From JANQKX01 sp039028695 (GTDB lineage: Bacteria > Pseudomonadota > Alphaproteobacteria > Kiloniellales > Kiloniellaceae): a DNA stretch of 37,221 nt. Where the stretch lies: NCBI GenBank assembly GCA_039028695.1, contig JBCCHN010000043.1, forward strand, positions 1 to 37,221, given 5' to 3'. Position 1 is the first letter of the stretch, and every line of letters starts with the position of its first letter. Below the pieces are notes generated by a model that had not been told where the DNA came from, made no database searches, and saw only the letters and a program-made list of their open reading frames with translations. Below, in pieces: positions 23,207-31,903 of this stretch. A program made the position numbers and the translations under genes.

Positions 23207-23683
23207 CTAATCTACATGAACCACGTGTTGGAGTGAGCTCGGCAGGGTATCTATCGCCGCCGGCACGAACGAGGGCAGAAGCGGCAAAGCTCTTAGCGCC
23301 TGACAATCCTGAGACACCCATTGGAATAGGGCCACGTCCTGACCATCCAATCCAATGTAGGGCGGTTGGCCCTCAAGGACGGGGCCATGATCCAAGAATT
23401 CCATCAAAAAATATAGCGCGACCTCGTGATAGTCTTTGCCGTCATAGGCAAAAAAATTTTCAACGAACCAGAGCGGGCGAATGACGTTAACTTCGGCGCC
23501 CAGCTCTTCCATCATTTCGCGCTTCAAGGTTTGTTCAGCCGGCTCCCCCATTTCTGCCCGCCCGCCGGGAAACGTCCAAAAAGCGTCGCCCTCTGCTTTG
23601 TGGACCAGCACGGACCCCTTGGCGATTGCTACACCGGCAATTCGGTAATTGAATCTCTTTTCACCGCGATCGAAGGTGATCAT
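23207..23683 (-). CDS. NUDIX hydrolase
   Basis: A 158-residue NUDIX-fold pyrophosphohydrolase with the complete Nudix box at 41-63: G41-x5-E47-x7-R55-E56-x2-E59-E60-x-G62. The substrate is a nucleoside diphosphate linked to another group, not further defined. FPGGRAEMGEPAEQ resembles the ADP-ribose / 8-oxo-dGTP type. GGAGAAGG lies just upstream of the ATG. The gene is convergent with the TPR protein gene, whose stop is 11 bp away. Confidence 0.88.
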   Translation of the reverse strand: MITFDRGEKRFNYRIAGVAIAKGSVLVHKAEGDAFWTFPGGRAEMGEPAEQTLKREMMEELGAEVNVIRPLWFVENFFAYDGKDYHEVALYFLMEFLDHGPVLEGQPPYIGLDGQDVALFQWVSQDCQALRALPLLPSFVPAAIDTLPSSLQHVVHVD

Positions 23684-23810
23684 TGTTACCTTCTCCGAAC
23701 CAAGCGTGCAGGATCCCGAACATTATGTCGATGCCGAATTGGCATCAAACAATAGTAGGAGCTGTATTGCTTGATCGATCTTTTAAGATCCTCTCTACAC
23801 TTCCAACCGG

Positions 23811-24989
23811 TCAAACAATCATCTCATTAAGCGCCTTGGGGTGCTGCGTTAACTGCTCATAGCCGTCCTCGGTGACAATGAAACTGTCCCCCACTTGGGC
23901 GCGGAAGCGTTTCGCCAGACTGACCGAGCCGTCCACGGCCAGGACCATACCGGGCTGCAGGATGGTCTTGTCGCCGGCCACCAGTTGCGGCCGCTCCAGG
24001 TAACTGAATCCCGTGGCACGGCCGCAACGAAAAGGGTAATCAAATCCGGCCTCTTCAATCACCGTGGCATAGGCCGCGTGAACGCTTTCCGCCGTTACGC
24101 CGGGCCGCAACGCCGCCAGGGCCGCCTTTTGACTGGCAACGGCTACCTCATAGATCCAGGCGTGCTCCGGGTCGGTGATTTCTCCGATCCAAAAGGTGCG
24201 ATCGAAGCCCAGTTTGAAGCGGTGAAAGGATGTCATGCCGCAAAAGCACAAAAAGACCGGCTCGCCCCGATGCATGACGCGGGTGGAAGCCCGATGGTGC
24301 GGCTTGGTGATTTCCGAACCCGAGGCCATAATCTGCAAAAAATGAGTATTCGGCGACATGCAGGCATCGTCGTAGTGCTGTTCGAGCAGGCGGGCTGCCA
24401 TTCTTGTCCCCGCTTGGGAGGTAGCCAAAGCCACTTCATACTCGGCCACTCCATCGCCGATGGCCCCTCGCCCGGCCTCCATCATGGCCATGGCCACCTC
24501 GGCAGCATGCCGGGCCATTTGTAATTCTTCGGCGGACTTGATCATGCGCATCTCCGCGAGCAGGCCGCTCACATCCCCCAAGGAACGCTCGGTGTCCAAG
24601 CTCTGCAAATAGCGTCGGACCACCGGCGGGAGGCGCTCCGGCTCCACCCCGACCGAGCCGGCTGCGTCGATTAGAGCCGGCAGCTCCGTGCGCCATTCGT
24701 TGCCCAGCCCATCGTTCCACCCGGCAATGCGGTCCACTCGGGCGGCGGCTTCGGCCATGTCGATTTCCATGCTCGGTGTGATGAGAACACTCGCACCCTG
24801 ACGCGGCACCACCAGGATGGTCGGCCGGCCAAAATCCATATGCAGGTAATCGTAGTAGCCGGTCAGGTAATAGACAGAGTCCTCATCAGTGATGAGCGCC
24901 AGATCCAGCGAGGCCTCTGAAAGGCGGCGACGCAAATCATCCATTCGTATCCCATAGGGCTCTGCCGTCGGAGCAAGGGACCTGGCCAT
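23811..24989 (-). CDS. M24-family (creatinase / Xaa-Pro peptidase-like) protein with degenerate metal site
   Basis: A 392-residue protein with an N-terminal creatinase-type domain (DSVYYLTGYYDYLHMDFGRP) and a C-terminal pita-bread domain. Metal ligands of true M24 peptidases are largely replaced. The first Asp region reads FLCFCGMTSF and the second Asp is kept in GFDRTFW. The GHGIG-type His region reads GRATGFS, the first Glu reads LAVDGSV and the second reads AQVGDSF. Creatinase and some ectoine-hydrolase-like members also lack a standard dinuclear site, so it may hydrolyse a C-N bond without metal. The ATG has GGAGG 5 nt upstream. It is divergent from the MFS transporter and probably handles an imported amide or imino compound. 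Confidence 0.82.
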   Translation of the reverse strand: MARSLAPTAEPYGIRMDDLRRRLSEASLDLALITDEDSVYYLTGYYDYLHMDFGRPTILVVPRQGASVLITPSMEIDMAEAAARVDRIAGWNDGLGNEWRTELPALIDAAGSVGVEPERLPPVVRRYLQSLDTERSLGDVSGLLAEMRMIKSAEELQMARHAAEVAMAMMEAGRGAIGDGVAEYEVALATSQAGTRMAARLLEQHYDDACMSPNTHFLQIMASGSEITKPHHRASTRVMHRGEPVFLCFCGMTSFHRFKLGFDRTFWIGEITDPEHAWIYEVAVASQKAALAALRPGVTAESVHAAYATVIEEAGFDYPFRCGRATGFSYLERPQLVAGDKTILQPGMVLAVDGSVSLAKRFRAQVGDSFIVTEDGYEQLTQHPKALNEMIV

Positions 24990-25126
24990 GAAGCCTCCAA
25001 TCTTTGTCCGTTTTCGTGGGTTCTTTCACCGATCCAGGAGCGAGAGTGGCACTATCTTTCCCCGCCGCCAAGGATTAGTCTTTCACCTCATTGCCCCATC
25101 CAGCGCAACGTCAAGTGACAAGCCCC

Positions 25127-26338
25127 ATGACCACAGCCACCTGGCGCATTCCCTCCGTGATCATCCTGGCAGCGGCCATCATGCTGGGCCTGAACATGGG
25201 CGTGCGCCAGACCTTCGGGCTGTTTCTGGAACCCATGACCATTGATCTGGGGGTGAGCCGCACTTCCTTTTCCCTGGCCATCGCCATTCAAAACCTGCTT
25301 TGGGGCCTGATGACTCCCCTCTATGGCGCGTTGGCCGACCGCTTTGGCGTGGCCCGCTGCCTGGCGACAGGCGGCTTATTTTATGTCGCCGGTATCTTGC
25401 TCATGGCCTTGGGCGGTAGCGAGGCCAGCCTGCATCTAGGTGCCGGGATCATGATCGGCCTTGCGGTCGGCGCCACCGGCTTTCCCCTGGTCTTAGCCGC
25501 CGTGGCCAGAGCCGCACCGGAAAATCGGCGCGCCCTTTATCTGGGCCTTGCTTCCTCGGGGGGCTCGGCCGGCCAGTTCATCCTCTTGCCCGTCTCCCAG
25601 GTACTGATCCAGTCCATCGGCTGGGTGGACGCGCTGCTGGCCTTGGCGGCCATGACCCTTCTCATCCTGCCCTTGGCCATCGTCCTCAAAGGAAAGGCAG
25701 ATGCCCCTGCAGCCGGTGGCCCCAAACAGTCCTTGAAAGCCGCCGTTGCTGAAGCCGCCAGCCACCGCGGCTTCTTGCTTCTCAACGGCGGTTTTTTTGT
25801 CTGCGGCTTTCATGTGTCTTTTGTCGCCACCCACCTGCCGGGCTACATCGTCTCCTGTAATTTGGATCCCTTGGTGGGGGCGACGGCACTCAGCGTGATC
25901 GGCTTTTTCAACATCATCGGCGGCATTCTGGCTGGCGTGCTCGGTGGACGTTTTCGCAAAAAATACATCCTTGCCAGTATCTATCTGGCCCGGGCCGTGG
26001 TCATCGGGCTTTTCCTCTTGGGACCCAAGACCGAAGCAGCGGTTATGATCTTTTCCGCCTGTTTTGGCCTGTTGTGGCTCAGTACTGTGCCCCTTACCTC
26101 GGGCCTAGTGGGCGATATCTTCGGCACCCGCTACATGGCCACCCTCTTTGCCATCGTAATGATGAGCCATCAAATGGGGGCCTTTTTCGGCGCTTGGTTC
26201 GGCGGGATTAGTTTTGACCTGACCGGCTCATATGACGCGGTCTGGATTCTCTCCGTCGGCCTCGGCCTTCTAGCGGCGGTCCTCCATTGGCCCATTCCCG
26301 ACCGACCAGTCCACGCCGCCCAGGGCGTTTCTGCATAA
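25127..26338 (+). CDS. MFS transporter
   Basis: About 403 residues with twelve predicted membrane segments and a central cytoplasmic loop rich in Lys, Ala and Pro (KGKADAPAAGGPKQSLK). The family's inter-helix 2-3 motif is present as GALADRFGVARCL. The N-terminus, GLNMGVRQTFGLFLEP, and the general layout resemble monocarboxylate-type (MCT/OFA-like) members that import organic acids. The frame is open from a TTG at 25091, but ATG at 25127 starts just before the first helix and is preferred; its ribosome site is weak. It is divergent from the M24 gene and ends 12 bp from convergent dgcA. Confidence 0.88.
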   Translation: MTTATWRIPSVIILAAAIMLGLNMGVRQTFGLFLEPMTIDLGVSRTSFSLAIAIQNLLWGLMTPLYGALADRFGVARCLATGGLFYVAGILLMALGGSEASLHLGAGIMIGLAVGATGFPLVLAAVARAAPENRRALYLGLASSGGSAGQFILLPVSQVLIQSIGWVDALLALAAMTLLILPLAIVLKGKADAPAAGGPKQSLKAAVAEAASHRGFLLLNGGFFVCGFHVSFVATHLPGYIVSCNLDPLVGATALSVIGFFNIIGGILAGVLGGRFRKKYILASIYLARAVVIGLFLLGPKTEAAVMIFSACFGLLWLSTVPLTSGLVGDIFGTRYMATLFAIVMMSHQMGAFFGAWFGGISFDLTGSYDAVWILSVGLGLLAAVLHWPIPDRPVHAAQGVSA

Positions 26339-26350
26339 GGGCATAGCCGC

Positions 26351-27331
26351 TCACCCCCACAGTTCAGCTTTGGGCGGATGGACCAGGCTCCCCTCGAAGG
26401 TCAACCCATTCGCCCGGTCTTTGGCCATCAGCAAAGGCCCATCCAGATCAACGATCGCTGCCCCCTGGGCCACCAGCAAGGCCGGGGCCATGGCCAGCGA
26501 GGTGGCCACCATGCAGCCCACCATGATACCGAAGCCGGCCGCCTCCGCCGCTGCTTTCAGCTTGAGGGCCTCAGTAAGGCCGCCCGTTTTATCCAGCTTG
26601 ATATTGACGATGTCGTAGCGCCCCTTCAAAGCGGTCAGACTTCCCCGGTCATGACAGGATTCATCGGCGCAAAGGGGAACCGAGCGATCTAAGGTCGCCA
26701 AATCCTGATCCTGCCCCGCCGGCAAAGGTTGCTCGATCATTTCTACGCCAAGCCCTTTCAGCGGTCCGGCCAGGGTTTCATAGTCCCGCAGATCCCAGCC
26801 CTCATTGGCATCGACAATCAATCGGGCGTCTGGCGCCCCGGCGCGCACTGCTTCCACCCGGGCCAGATCATCGGGCCCGGATAGTTTCAGCTTCAGCAAG
26901 GGCCGATGAGCATTCTCCGCCGCTGAGGCCCGCATTTTTTCAGCACTATCCAGGGACAGGGTATAGGCACTGGTCACCGGCCCCGGCGCGGGCAAGCCCG
27001 CCAAATCCCAAACCCGCTGGCCGGCGGTTTTGGCCTCCAGATCCCAAAAGGCACAGTCCAGAGCATTACGGGCCGCCCCCGCCGGCAGCGCAGACTGCAG
27101 ATCCTGGCGGGTCATGCCGGCGGCTAAATCGGCCCGCAATGTCTCGATCTGCGCCACCACGCTGTCCAATGACTCCCCATAGCGGGCATAGGGCACACAT
27201 TCGCCCCGGCCCACCTGGCCGCCCTGCGCCAGCTCTGCCACGGCAACTTGGGCATCCGTTTTGCTACCCCGGGAAATGGTGAAGACTTGCGCCAGCGGCC
27301 AGCTTTCCCGGCGCACCTCTAGATCCGGCAT
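26351..27331 (-). CDS. dgcA: N-acetyl-D-glutamate racemase / dipeptide epimerase DgcA (enolase superfamily)
   Basis: About 326 residues. All expected catalytic positions of the muconate-lactonising / dipeptide epimerase subgroup are present. The acid-base lysine is in K147-L-K149, the metal ligands are Asp174 (IVDAN), Glu200 (IEQP) and Asp223 (ADES), and the second lysine is Lys245 (NIKLDKTGG). Beside DgcN, it is best read as the racemase that interconverts N-acetyl-D-Glu and N-acetyl-L-Glu. L-Ala-D/L-Glu epimerase is the alternative. A GTG at 27343 would overlap its own GGAG, so the ATG at 27331 with GGAG 11 nt upstream is preferred. The stop of dgcN is 15 bp upstream, so they form an operon. 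Confidence 0.85.
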   Translation of the reverse strand: MPDLEVRRESWPLAQVFTISRGSKTDAQVAVAELAQGGQVGRGECVPYARYGESLDSVVAQIETLRADLAAGMTRQDLQSALPAGAARNALDCAFWDLEAKTAGQRVWDLAGLPAPGPVTSAYTLSLDSAEKMRASAAENAHRPLLKLKLSGPDDLARVEAVRAGAPDARLIVDANEGWDLRDYETLAGPLKGLGVEMIEQPLPAGQDQDLATLDRSVPLCADESCHDRGSLTALKGRYDIVNIKLDKTGGLTEALKLKAAAEAAGFGIMVGCMVATSLAMAPALLVAQGAAIVDLDGPLLMAKDRANGLTFEGSLVHPPKAELWG

Positions 27332-27346
27332 GGGACCATCCACTCC

Positions 27347-28342
27347 CTATAGATTGTCCACGATGCGCCCGGCCCCATCCTTAAAGGAATCCACCACCGG
27401 CAGTGCAAACTGCTCTTCCAAAGATCGGAGATAGGGGGCCACCGCGTCCGGCGCCATCTGGGACGAATTCACGGAAATGCCAACAAAACGCGCGGCAGGG
27501 TTGGTAAGCCGACCGGCGGCAAGGTTGGCCTCCATACAGGCGCCGATTTCCGGCAGACCATAGGTCGGCAGGCCGCGCATATGGGTACGGGTCGGCTCGT
27601 GACACAGCACCAAGGCATCGGGCTGGGCACCGTGCAAAAGACCCATGGAAACGCCGGCGAAAGAAGCATGGAACAGGGAGCCCTGTCCCTCGATCACATC
27701 CCAATGATCCGGATCGTTGTCAGGTGCCAGCCACTCGATGGCGCCGGAAATAAAATCGGCCACCACCGCGTCCACGGAGACACCCCGCCCCGTGATGAAA
27801 ATCCCGGTCTGGCCGGTGGCACGGAAGTCGGCGGCCATGCCCCGTGCCTGCATTTCCCGCTCAATGGCCAAGCTGGTGTACATCTTGCCGATGGAGCAAT
27901 CCGTACCCACCGTCAAAAGACGCTTGCCGCTTCGCTTCTTGCCGCTGCCCACCTGAAAGCTCTGGGTCGGATGGCGTAGATCAAAGAGGTTGCGGCCGTG
28001 CTTTTCCGCCGCAGCCGCCAAGGCGGGCACATCCGCCAAGCGATTATGGAGCCCGGCTGCCAGGTCAAACCCCATGGAAAGCGCCTCTTCCAAAAGTGCC
28101 GTCCAGGCCTCAGAAATCACGCCGCCCCGGTTGGCCACGCCGATCACCATGGTCTTGACTCCGGCCGTCTTGACATCGCTCAATGTCATCTCCGGCAAGC
28201 CCAGGTCCGCCTTACAGTCGGCCAACCGCATTTGCCCCAAGCACCAATCCGGTCGCCAGTCCAGAACACCTTGAGCCGTCTTGGCCGCCAGTTGATCCGG
28301 GGCCTCGCCGAGAAACAATAAATAGGGTTGCGCCAGTTGCAC
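27347..28342 (-). CDS. dgcN: D-glutamate N-acetyltransferase DgcN (DUF1611 family)
   Basis: A 331-residue DUF1611 protein. A Rossmann-like N-terminal domain is followed by a P-loop-type segment, GTDCSIGKMYTSLAIE (146-161). Conserved family stretches include FRATGQTGIFITGRGV, DVIEGQGSLFHASFAGV and LCHEPTRTHMRGLPTY. DgcN acetylates D-glutamate to N-acetyl-D-glutamate, the first step of the DgcN-DgcA pathway. AAGGAGG lies about 5 nt before the GTG start at 28342, an excellent ribosome site. It is the first gene of dgcN-dgcA and divergent from the gamma-glutamyltransferase gene. A palindrome at 28453-28465 lies between the two. Confidence 0.87.
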   Translation of the reverse strand: MQLAQPYLLFLGEAPDQLAAKTAQGVLDWRPDWCLGQMRLADCKADLGLPEMTLSDVKTAGVKTMVIGVANRGGVISEAWTALLEEALSMGFDLAAGLHNRLADVPALAAAAEKHGRNLFDLRHPTQSFQVGSGKKRSGKRLLTVGTDCSIGKMYTSLAIEREMQARGMAADFRATGQTGIFITGRGVSVDAVVADFISGAIEWLAPDNDPDHWDVIEGQGSLFHASFAGVSMGLLHGAQPDALVLCHEPTRTHMRGLPTYGLPEIGACMEANLAAGRLTNPAARFVGISVNSSQMAPDAVAPYLRSLEEQFALPVVDSFKDGAGRIVDNL

Positions 28343-28452
28343 GGCCCCCTCCTTCTTCCTGTCTATCCCATATTCGCAGCCAAACCCAGCGACTGCTTTG
28401 ATGCCACTATAGCATTCTTAAGCACTGTCGCCACTTTCCCTATTCGGCCCCG

Positions 28453-28465
28453 TGACATAATGTCA
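28453..28465. promoter_or_regulatory. Perfect palindrome TGACAT-A-ATGTCA between divergent dgcN and ggt
   Basis: Two 6-bp arms around one central base, 110 bp upstream of dgcN and 35 bp upstream of the ggt start. It is a good candidate operator for a dimeric regulator controlling both directions; no regulator gene is encoded nearby. Confidence 0.5.
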
Positions 28466-28499
28466 GCGAAGGATTTAATGGATTTAGGACTGACACACA

Positions 28500-30278
28500 A
28501 TGTTCACCACGCGCCCGGAAATCCAGGGCACTTTCGGCGTTGTCGCTTCGACCCACTGGCTGGCCTCTGCTGCCGGCATGGCCATGCTTGAGCTCGGTGG
28601 CAACGCCTTTGACGCCGCCGTCGCCACGGGCTTTGCCCTGCAGGTTGTCGAACCCCACCTAAACGGGCCAGGCGGCGAGGTGCCGATCCTCATTCATGAC
28701 AGCAAGCGCGGCGCACCCGAACTAATCTGCGGCCAAGGCCCGGCGCCGGCAGGTGCCACTATTGAACATTACAGGGGCCTGGGTTTGGAGCTAGTGCCGG
28801 GCAGTGGGCTGCTGGCGACAGTCATCCCAGGCGCGTTCGATGCCTGGATGCGCCTGCTGCGGGACCACGGCACCCTTACCCCCCGTGAGGTCATGACCCA
28901 CGCCATCGACTATGCCGGTGGCGGATACCCGATGGTGCCGGGCATCAGCTCCACCATCGAACGGGTGCAAGAGCTGTTCGAGTCCGAGTGGACCACCTCG
29001 GCATACCTATACCTGCCGGGTGGGCAGGTACCTCAGGCCGGCAGCCTCTTCCAAAACCAGGCATTGGCAGATTGCTACAACCGGATGCTGAGCGAAGCAG
29101 AAGCTGCCAGCAGCAACCGTGACAGCCAGATTGAAGCCCTGCGCAGGATCTGGTCACAAGGCTTCGTCGCCGATGCCATTGACCACTTCTGCCGTCACCA
29201 AGAAATCATGGACACCTCCGAACGGCGCCAAAAAGGCGTCATGACCGGCCATGACATGGCGACCTGGGAAGCGGGCATCGAAGAGCCCTTAAGCTACGAT
29301 TATTTCGGCCATCGTATCTACAAGGGCGGGGTTTGGAACCAGGGCCCCGTGTTCCTGCAACAGCTGGCTCTGCTGAAACACACGGGGATTGCAGACATGG
29401 ATCCCTTAGGGCCAGAATTCGTCCACACCGTTACCGAGGCGGCAAAGCTGGCCTTCGCAGATCGTGAAGCCTTTTACGGCGATCCGAATTTTGTTGATGT
29501 CCCCATTTCCACCCTCTTGTCCGATGATTACAACCAGCATCGGGCGGGGCTTATCGGCGACCACGCCTCCATGGACCTCAGGCCTGGGCAAATTGAAGGA
29601 TTTGCATCCAGGATCGTGATCGGAAGCAACAGTGCCGAGAAAAGGTTCAGCGCGCTGGGCGGCGGCGAGCCGACGGTCCAATCCAATGGTGCCAGCCGCG
29701 GCGACACCTGCCATCTCGACATTATCGACCGGCAGGGCAACATGGTCTCTGCCACCCCATCCGGTGGCTGGCTACAATCCTCGCCAATCATCCCTGAATT
29801 GGGCTTTTGTCTGAACAGCCGGGCCCAGATGTTCTGGCTGGAGGATGGCCTTCCGAGCAGCCTGGCGCCCGGCAAACGACCCCGTACTACCCTCTCTGCC
29901 AATCTTGTTTTTAAGGACAATGAGCCTCTCATGGCCTTTGGCACACCCGGTGGAGACTACCAGGACCAATGGTCCCTCACCTTTTTCTTGCGCCACATTC
30001 ATCATGACATGAATTTGCAAGAAGCCATCGATTGCCCCATGTTCCAGACTGACCACATGCCGTCCAGCTTTTGGCCCCGGCAGGCGGACCCCGGCTCGCT
30101 ACACCTGGAAAACCGCTTCCCGACAGACACCGTCAAGAAACTCCGTTCCCAAGGGCACCGGGTCCAGACGGTTGAGGATTGGTCCCTCGGACGTTTGTCG
30201 GCGGCGCGCCGTGACGGCCGGCTTTTGCGATCAGCCGCCAATCCCCGCATGATGCAGGGCTATGCCGTCGGGCGCTAA
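28500..30278 (+). CDS. ggt: Gamma-glutamyltransferase family protein (cytoplasmic, YwrD-like)
   Basis: A 592-residue Ntn-type gamma-glutamyltransferase / acylase that cleaves gamma-glutamyl amides. The self-processing nucleophile is Thr403 in RGDTCHLDIIDRQGNMVSATP. The glycine-rich PSGGW and FGTPGGDYQ segments of the small subunit are present. N-terminal landmarks are VVASTHWLASAAGMAML and GGNAFDAAVATGFALQV. It has no signal peptide, unlike periplasmic Ggt, so it should act in the cytoplasm on imported substrates. Beside dgcN-dgcA it would release glutamate, perhaps D-glutamate. AGGA lies about 12 nt before the ATG. Its stop overlaps the convergent GMC gene stop by 4 bp (CTAA). Confidence 0.88.
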   Translation: MFTTRPEIQGTFGVVASTHWLASAAGMAMLELGGNAFDAAVATGFALQVVEPHLNGPGGEVPILIHDSKRGAPELICGQGPAPAGATIEHYRGLGLELVPGSGLLATVIPGAFDAWMRLLRDHGTLTPREVMTHAIDYAGGGYPMVPGISSTIERVQELFESEWTTSAYLYLPGGQVPQAGSLFQNQALADCYNRMLSEAEAASSNRDSQIEALRRIWSQGFVADAIDHFCRHQEIMDTSERRQKGVMTGHDMATWEAGIEEPLSYDYFGHRIYKGGVWNQGPVFLQQLALLKHTGIADMDPLGPEFVHTVTEAAKLAFADREAFYGDPNFVDVPISTLLSDDYNQHRAGLIGDHASMDLRPGQIEGFASRIVIGSNSAEKRFSALGGGEPTVQSNGASRGDTCHLDIIDRQGNMVSATPSGGWLQSSPIIPELGFCLNSRAQMFWLEDGLPSSLAPGKRPRTTLSANLVFKDNEPLMAFGTPGGDYQDQWSLTFFLRHIHHDMNLQEAIDCPMFQTDHMPSSFWPRQADPGSLHLENRFPTDTVKKLRSQGHRVQTVEDWSLGRLSAARRDGRLLRSAANPRMMQGYAVGR

Positions 30279-31621
30279 CGGGCAAGCAAGGCATCTGCCA
30301 CGTGAAGCGACAAGGTTACGCCGGTCAAGGTGGGATTGACCGCCATGCGGGTTGGGATCAGTCCGTTGGTGGCAAGGTATAGATTCTCAAATCCCCAGAC
30401 CCGGCCTTGGTAATCGGCAACACCCGTGCCGTCATCCACCGCTGACATGCGGGTGGTTCCGGTCATGTGGGCAAAGCCAAAGGGCGTCCAAAGAATCTCG
30501 CAGCCCCGCCGACACCGTCCCAGAGCAGCCGTAAGGGCCTCGGCATCTCGAAATGCTCTCTCAAGGCGAGCTTTATCAGACGAGGACAGGGGTACGTGAA
30601 AACTCGGATCGCTATGGGCATCAAATTCTATTCTGTTTTCCTCTCGAACATCCACCGGACAAATAATCTGGATTTCCGCCAAGCGATTGGGATCGATTTG
30701 GCTGTCCGGATCTTTGGGTTCGAAGGGGGAAACATCGCGCAAAACCAAGCTGAACCAGGGTGCATTCTTGGTCGGCCGAATTTGCAAACGAGGCACCCGG
30801 TCGACAACACCGGGCGGCGCGCAATAGGCCTCGTCCAAAACCATCTGGGTAATGAGGATGGGATGGTATGACAACCAGCGCCCCAAAGCCTTGGGCCGAA
30901 TACCCGACCGGTGAAGCAGTTGCGGGGTCCCGATGGCACCGCCCGCGATGACAAAATTATCGGCTTCCAAAAGCTTGTCGCCCAAATCGACCGCCGTAAT
31001 TTGGCCACCGCGCAGCCGAAGAGACAAAGCCGTGCCGGCACAGAGTGTTATTCTATCACCCGCGGCCCCTGCGCCCGTCAGAATGTCATGGGGACCGGTA
31101 TAATGGAGATAGTCGCTGTCGCCGTATTGGGCGGCGGTAGGCAAAACCTCCACGCCGCGTCCGGCTTCTGCCAAGTGCTCGGCCAGCCTGGCCTTGAGCT
31201 TTTGCTGGCGCACCGATGCATCGAACTCTGCCGCCTGGACACACAGATAGTCCTCAGCAAGTGCTGAATAGCTCTCCCAGCCTTGCGAGGACAAGGCTTC
31301 CCAGGTCGCATCACATCTCGGGCAAAGGTTAGTCCAGATCACGCCCTGGCCGCCGACGGTCTTGGTAACAGCGGCGCCCGGCAGTTGCTCTCGTGGAACC
31401 TGCGCATCGAAATAGGCTAGATGCCCCGTCGCCTCCTCAAGGTAGGATTTTGGGTCGCCATGAAAACGATCTTGGTTCCTTAGGTGGGAGCCAGGCGGGT
31501 CGGTCACGGCTTGACCCTCTTCAAGCACCAGGACCCTCTGGCCCTTTTCGGCCAGACGGCGGGCTGACGACAATCCGAGCGGTCCGCTGCCAATCACCAC
31601 CGTATCAAAGGTTTCATTCAT
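30275..31621 (-). CDS. GMC-family FAD oxidoreductase
   Basis: About 448 residues. The N-terminal FAD dinucleotide motif is TVVIGSGPLGLSSARRLAEKG. The second GMC region shows KTVGGQGVIWTNLCPR. The C-terminal GMC_oxred_C domain includes FAHMTGTTRMS and ends NLYLATNGLIPTRMAVNPTLT, with the catalytic His/Asn region. It oxidises an alcohol or sugar; the layout is nearest to glucose-methanol-choline dehydrogenases and pyranose oxidases, with the substrate unknown. No twin-arginine signal is seen. The frame is open to 31693, but the ATG at 31621 starts directly before the FAD motif and has AGGGA upstream. It overlaps convergent ggt by 4 bp. Confidence 0.85.
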   Translation of the reverse strand: MNETFDTVVIGSGPLGLSSARRLAEKGQRVLVLEEGQAVTDPPGSHLRNQDRFHGDPKSYLEEATGHLAYFDAQVPREQLPGAAVTKTVGGQGVIWTNLCPRCDATWEALSSQGWESYSALAEDYLCVQAAEFDASVRQQKLKARLAEHLAEAGRGVEVLPTAAQYGDSDYLHYTGPHDILTGAGAAGDRITLCAGTALSLRLRGGQITAVDLGDKLLEADNFVIAGGAIGTPQLLHRSGIRPKALGRWLSYHPILITQMVLDEAYCAPPGVVDRVPRLQIRPTKNAPWFSLVLRDVSPFEPKDPDSQIDPNRLAEIQIICPVDVREENRIEFDAHSDPSFHVPLSSSDKARLERAFRDAEALTAALGRCRRGCEILWTPFGFAHMTGTTRMSAVDDGTGVADYQGRVWGFENLYLATNGLIPTRMAVNPTLTGVTLSLHVADALLAR

Positions 31622-31662
31622 ATCCCTGCTTCCGCACGGCCAATTCCAAAATTGGGCCTTGT

Positions 31663-31698
31663 AAGTTGGATCCGGCCCAACAAGTCGGCCCAACTTTT
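31663..31698 (+). other. Inverted repeat AAGTTGG...CCAACTTTT in the MATE gene leader
   Basis: Seven-base arms separated by 20 bases, followed by TTAG, lie 206 bp before the MATE start. The shape resembles a weak terminator or attenuator, but there is no coding region directly upstream on this strand. Confidence 0.25.
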
Positions 31699-31903
31699 AG
31701 GACCAAATCACCCCGCGCACCTTGATCTTAACACCTATCAGCGCTGCTGCCATAACCGGATCCGTGGCTCAGCGCCAAAGATGCAAGCCAGTCCGAAGGA
31801 TTTAGAGCTTGCTAATGGGGTGTTTTATGGCTTCTTGGCCCTGACCGGCCAAACCGATTTGATCCGTTGCGCCTCCCAAGACACCCAATCAATTGGCGAA
31901 CCC

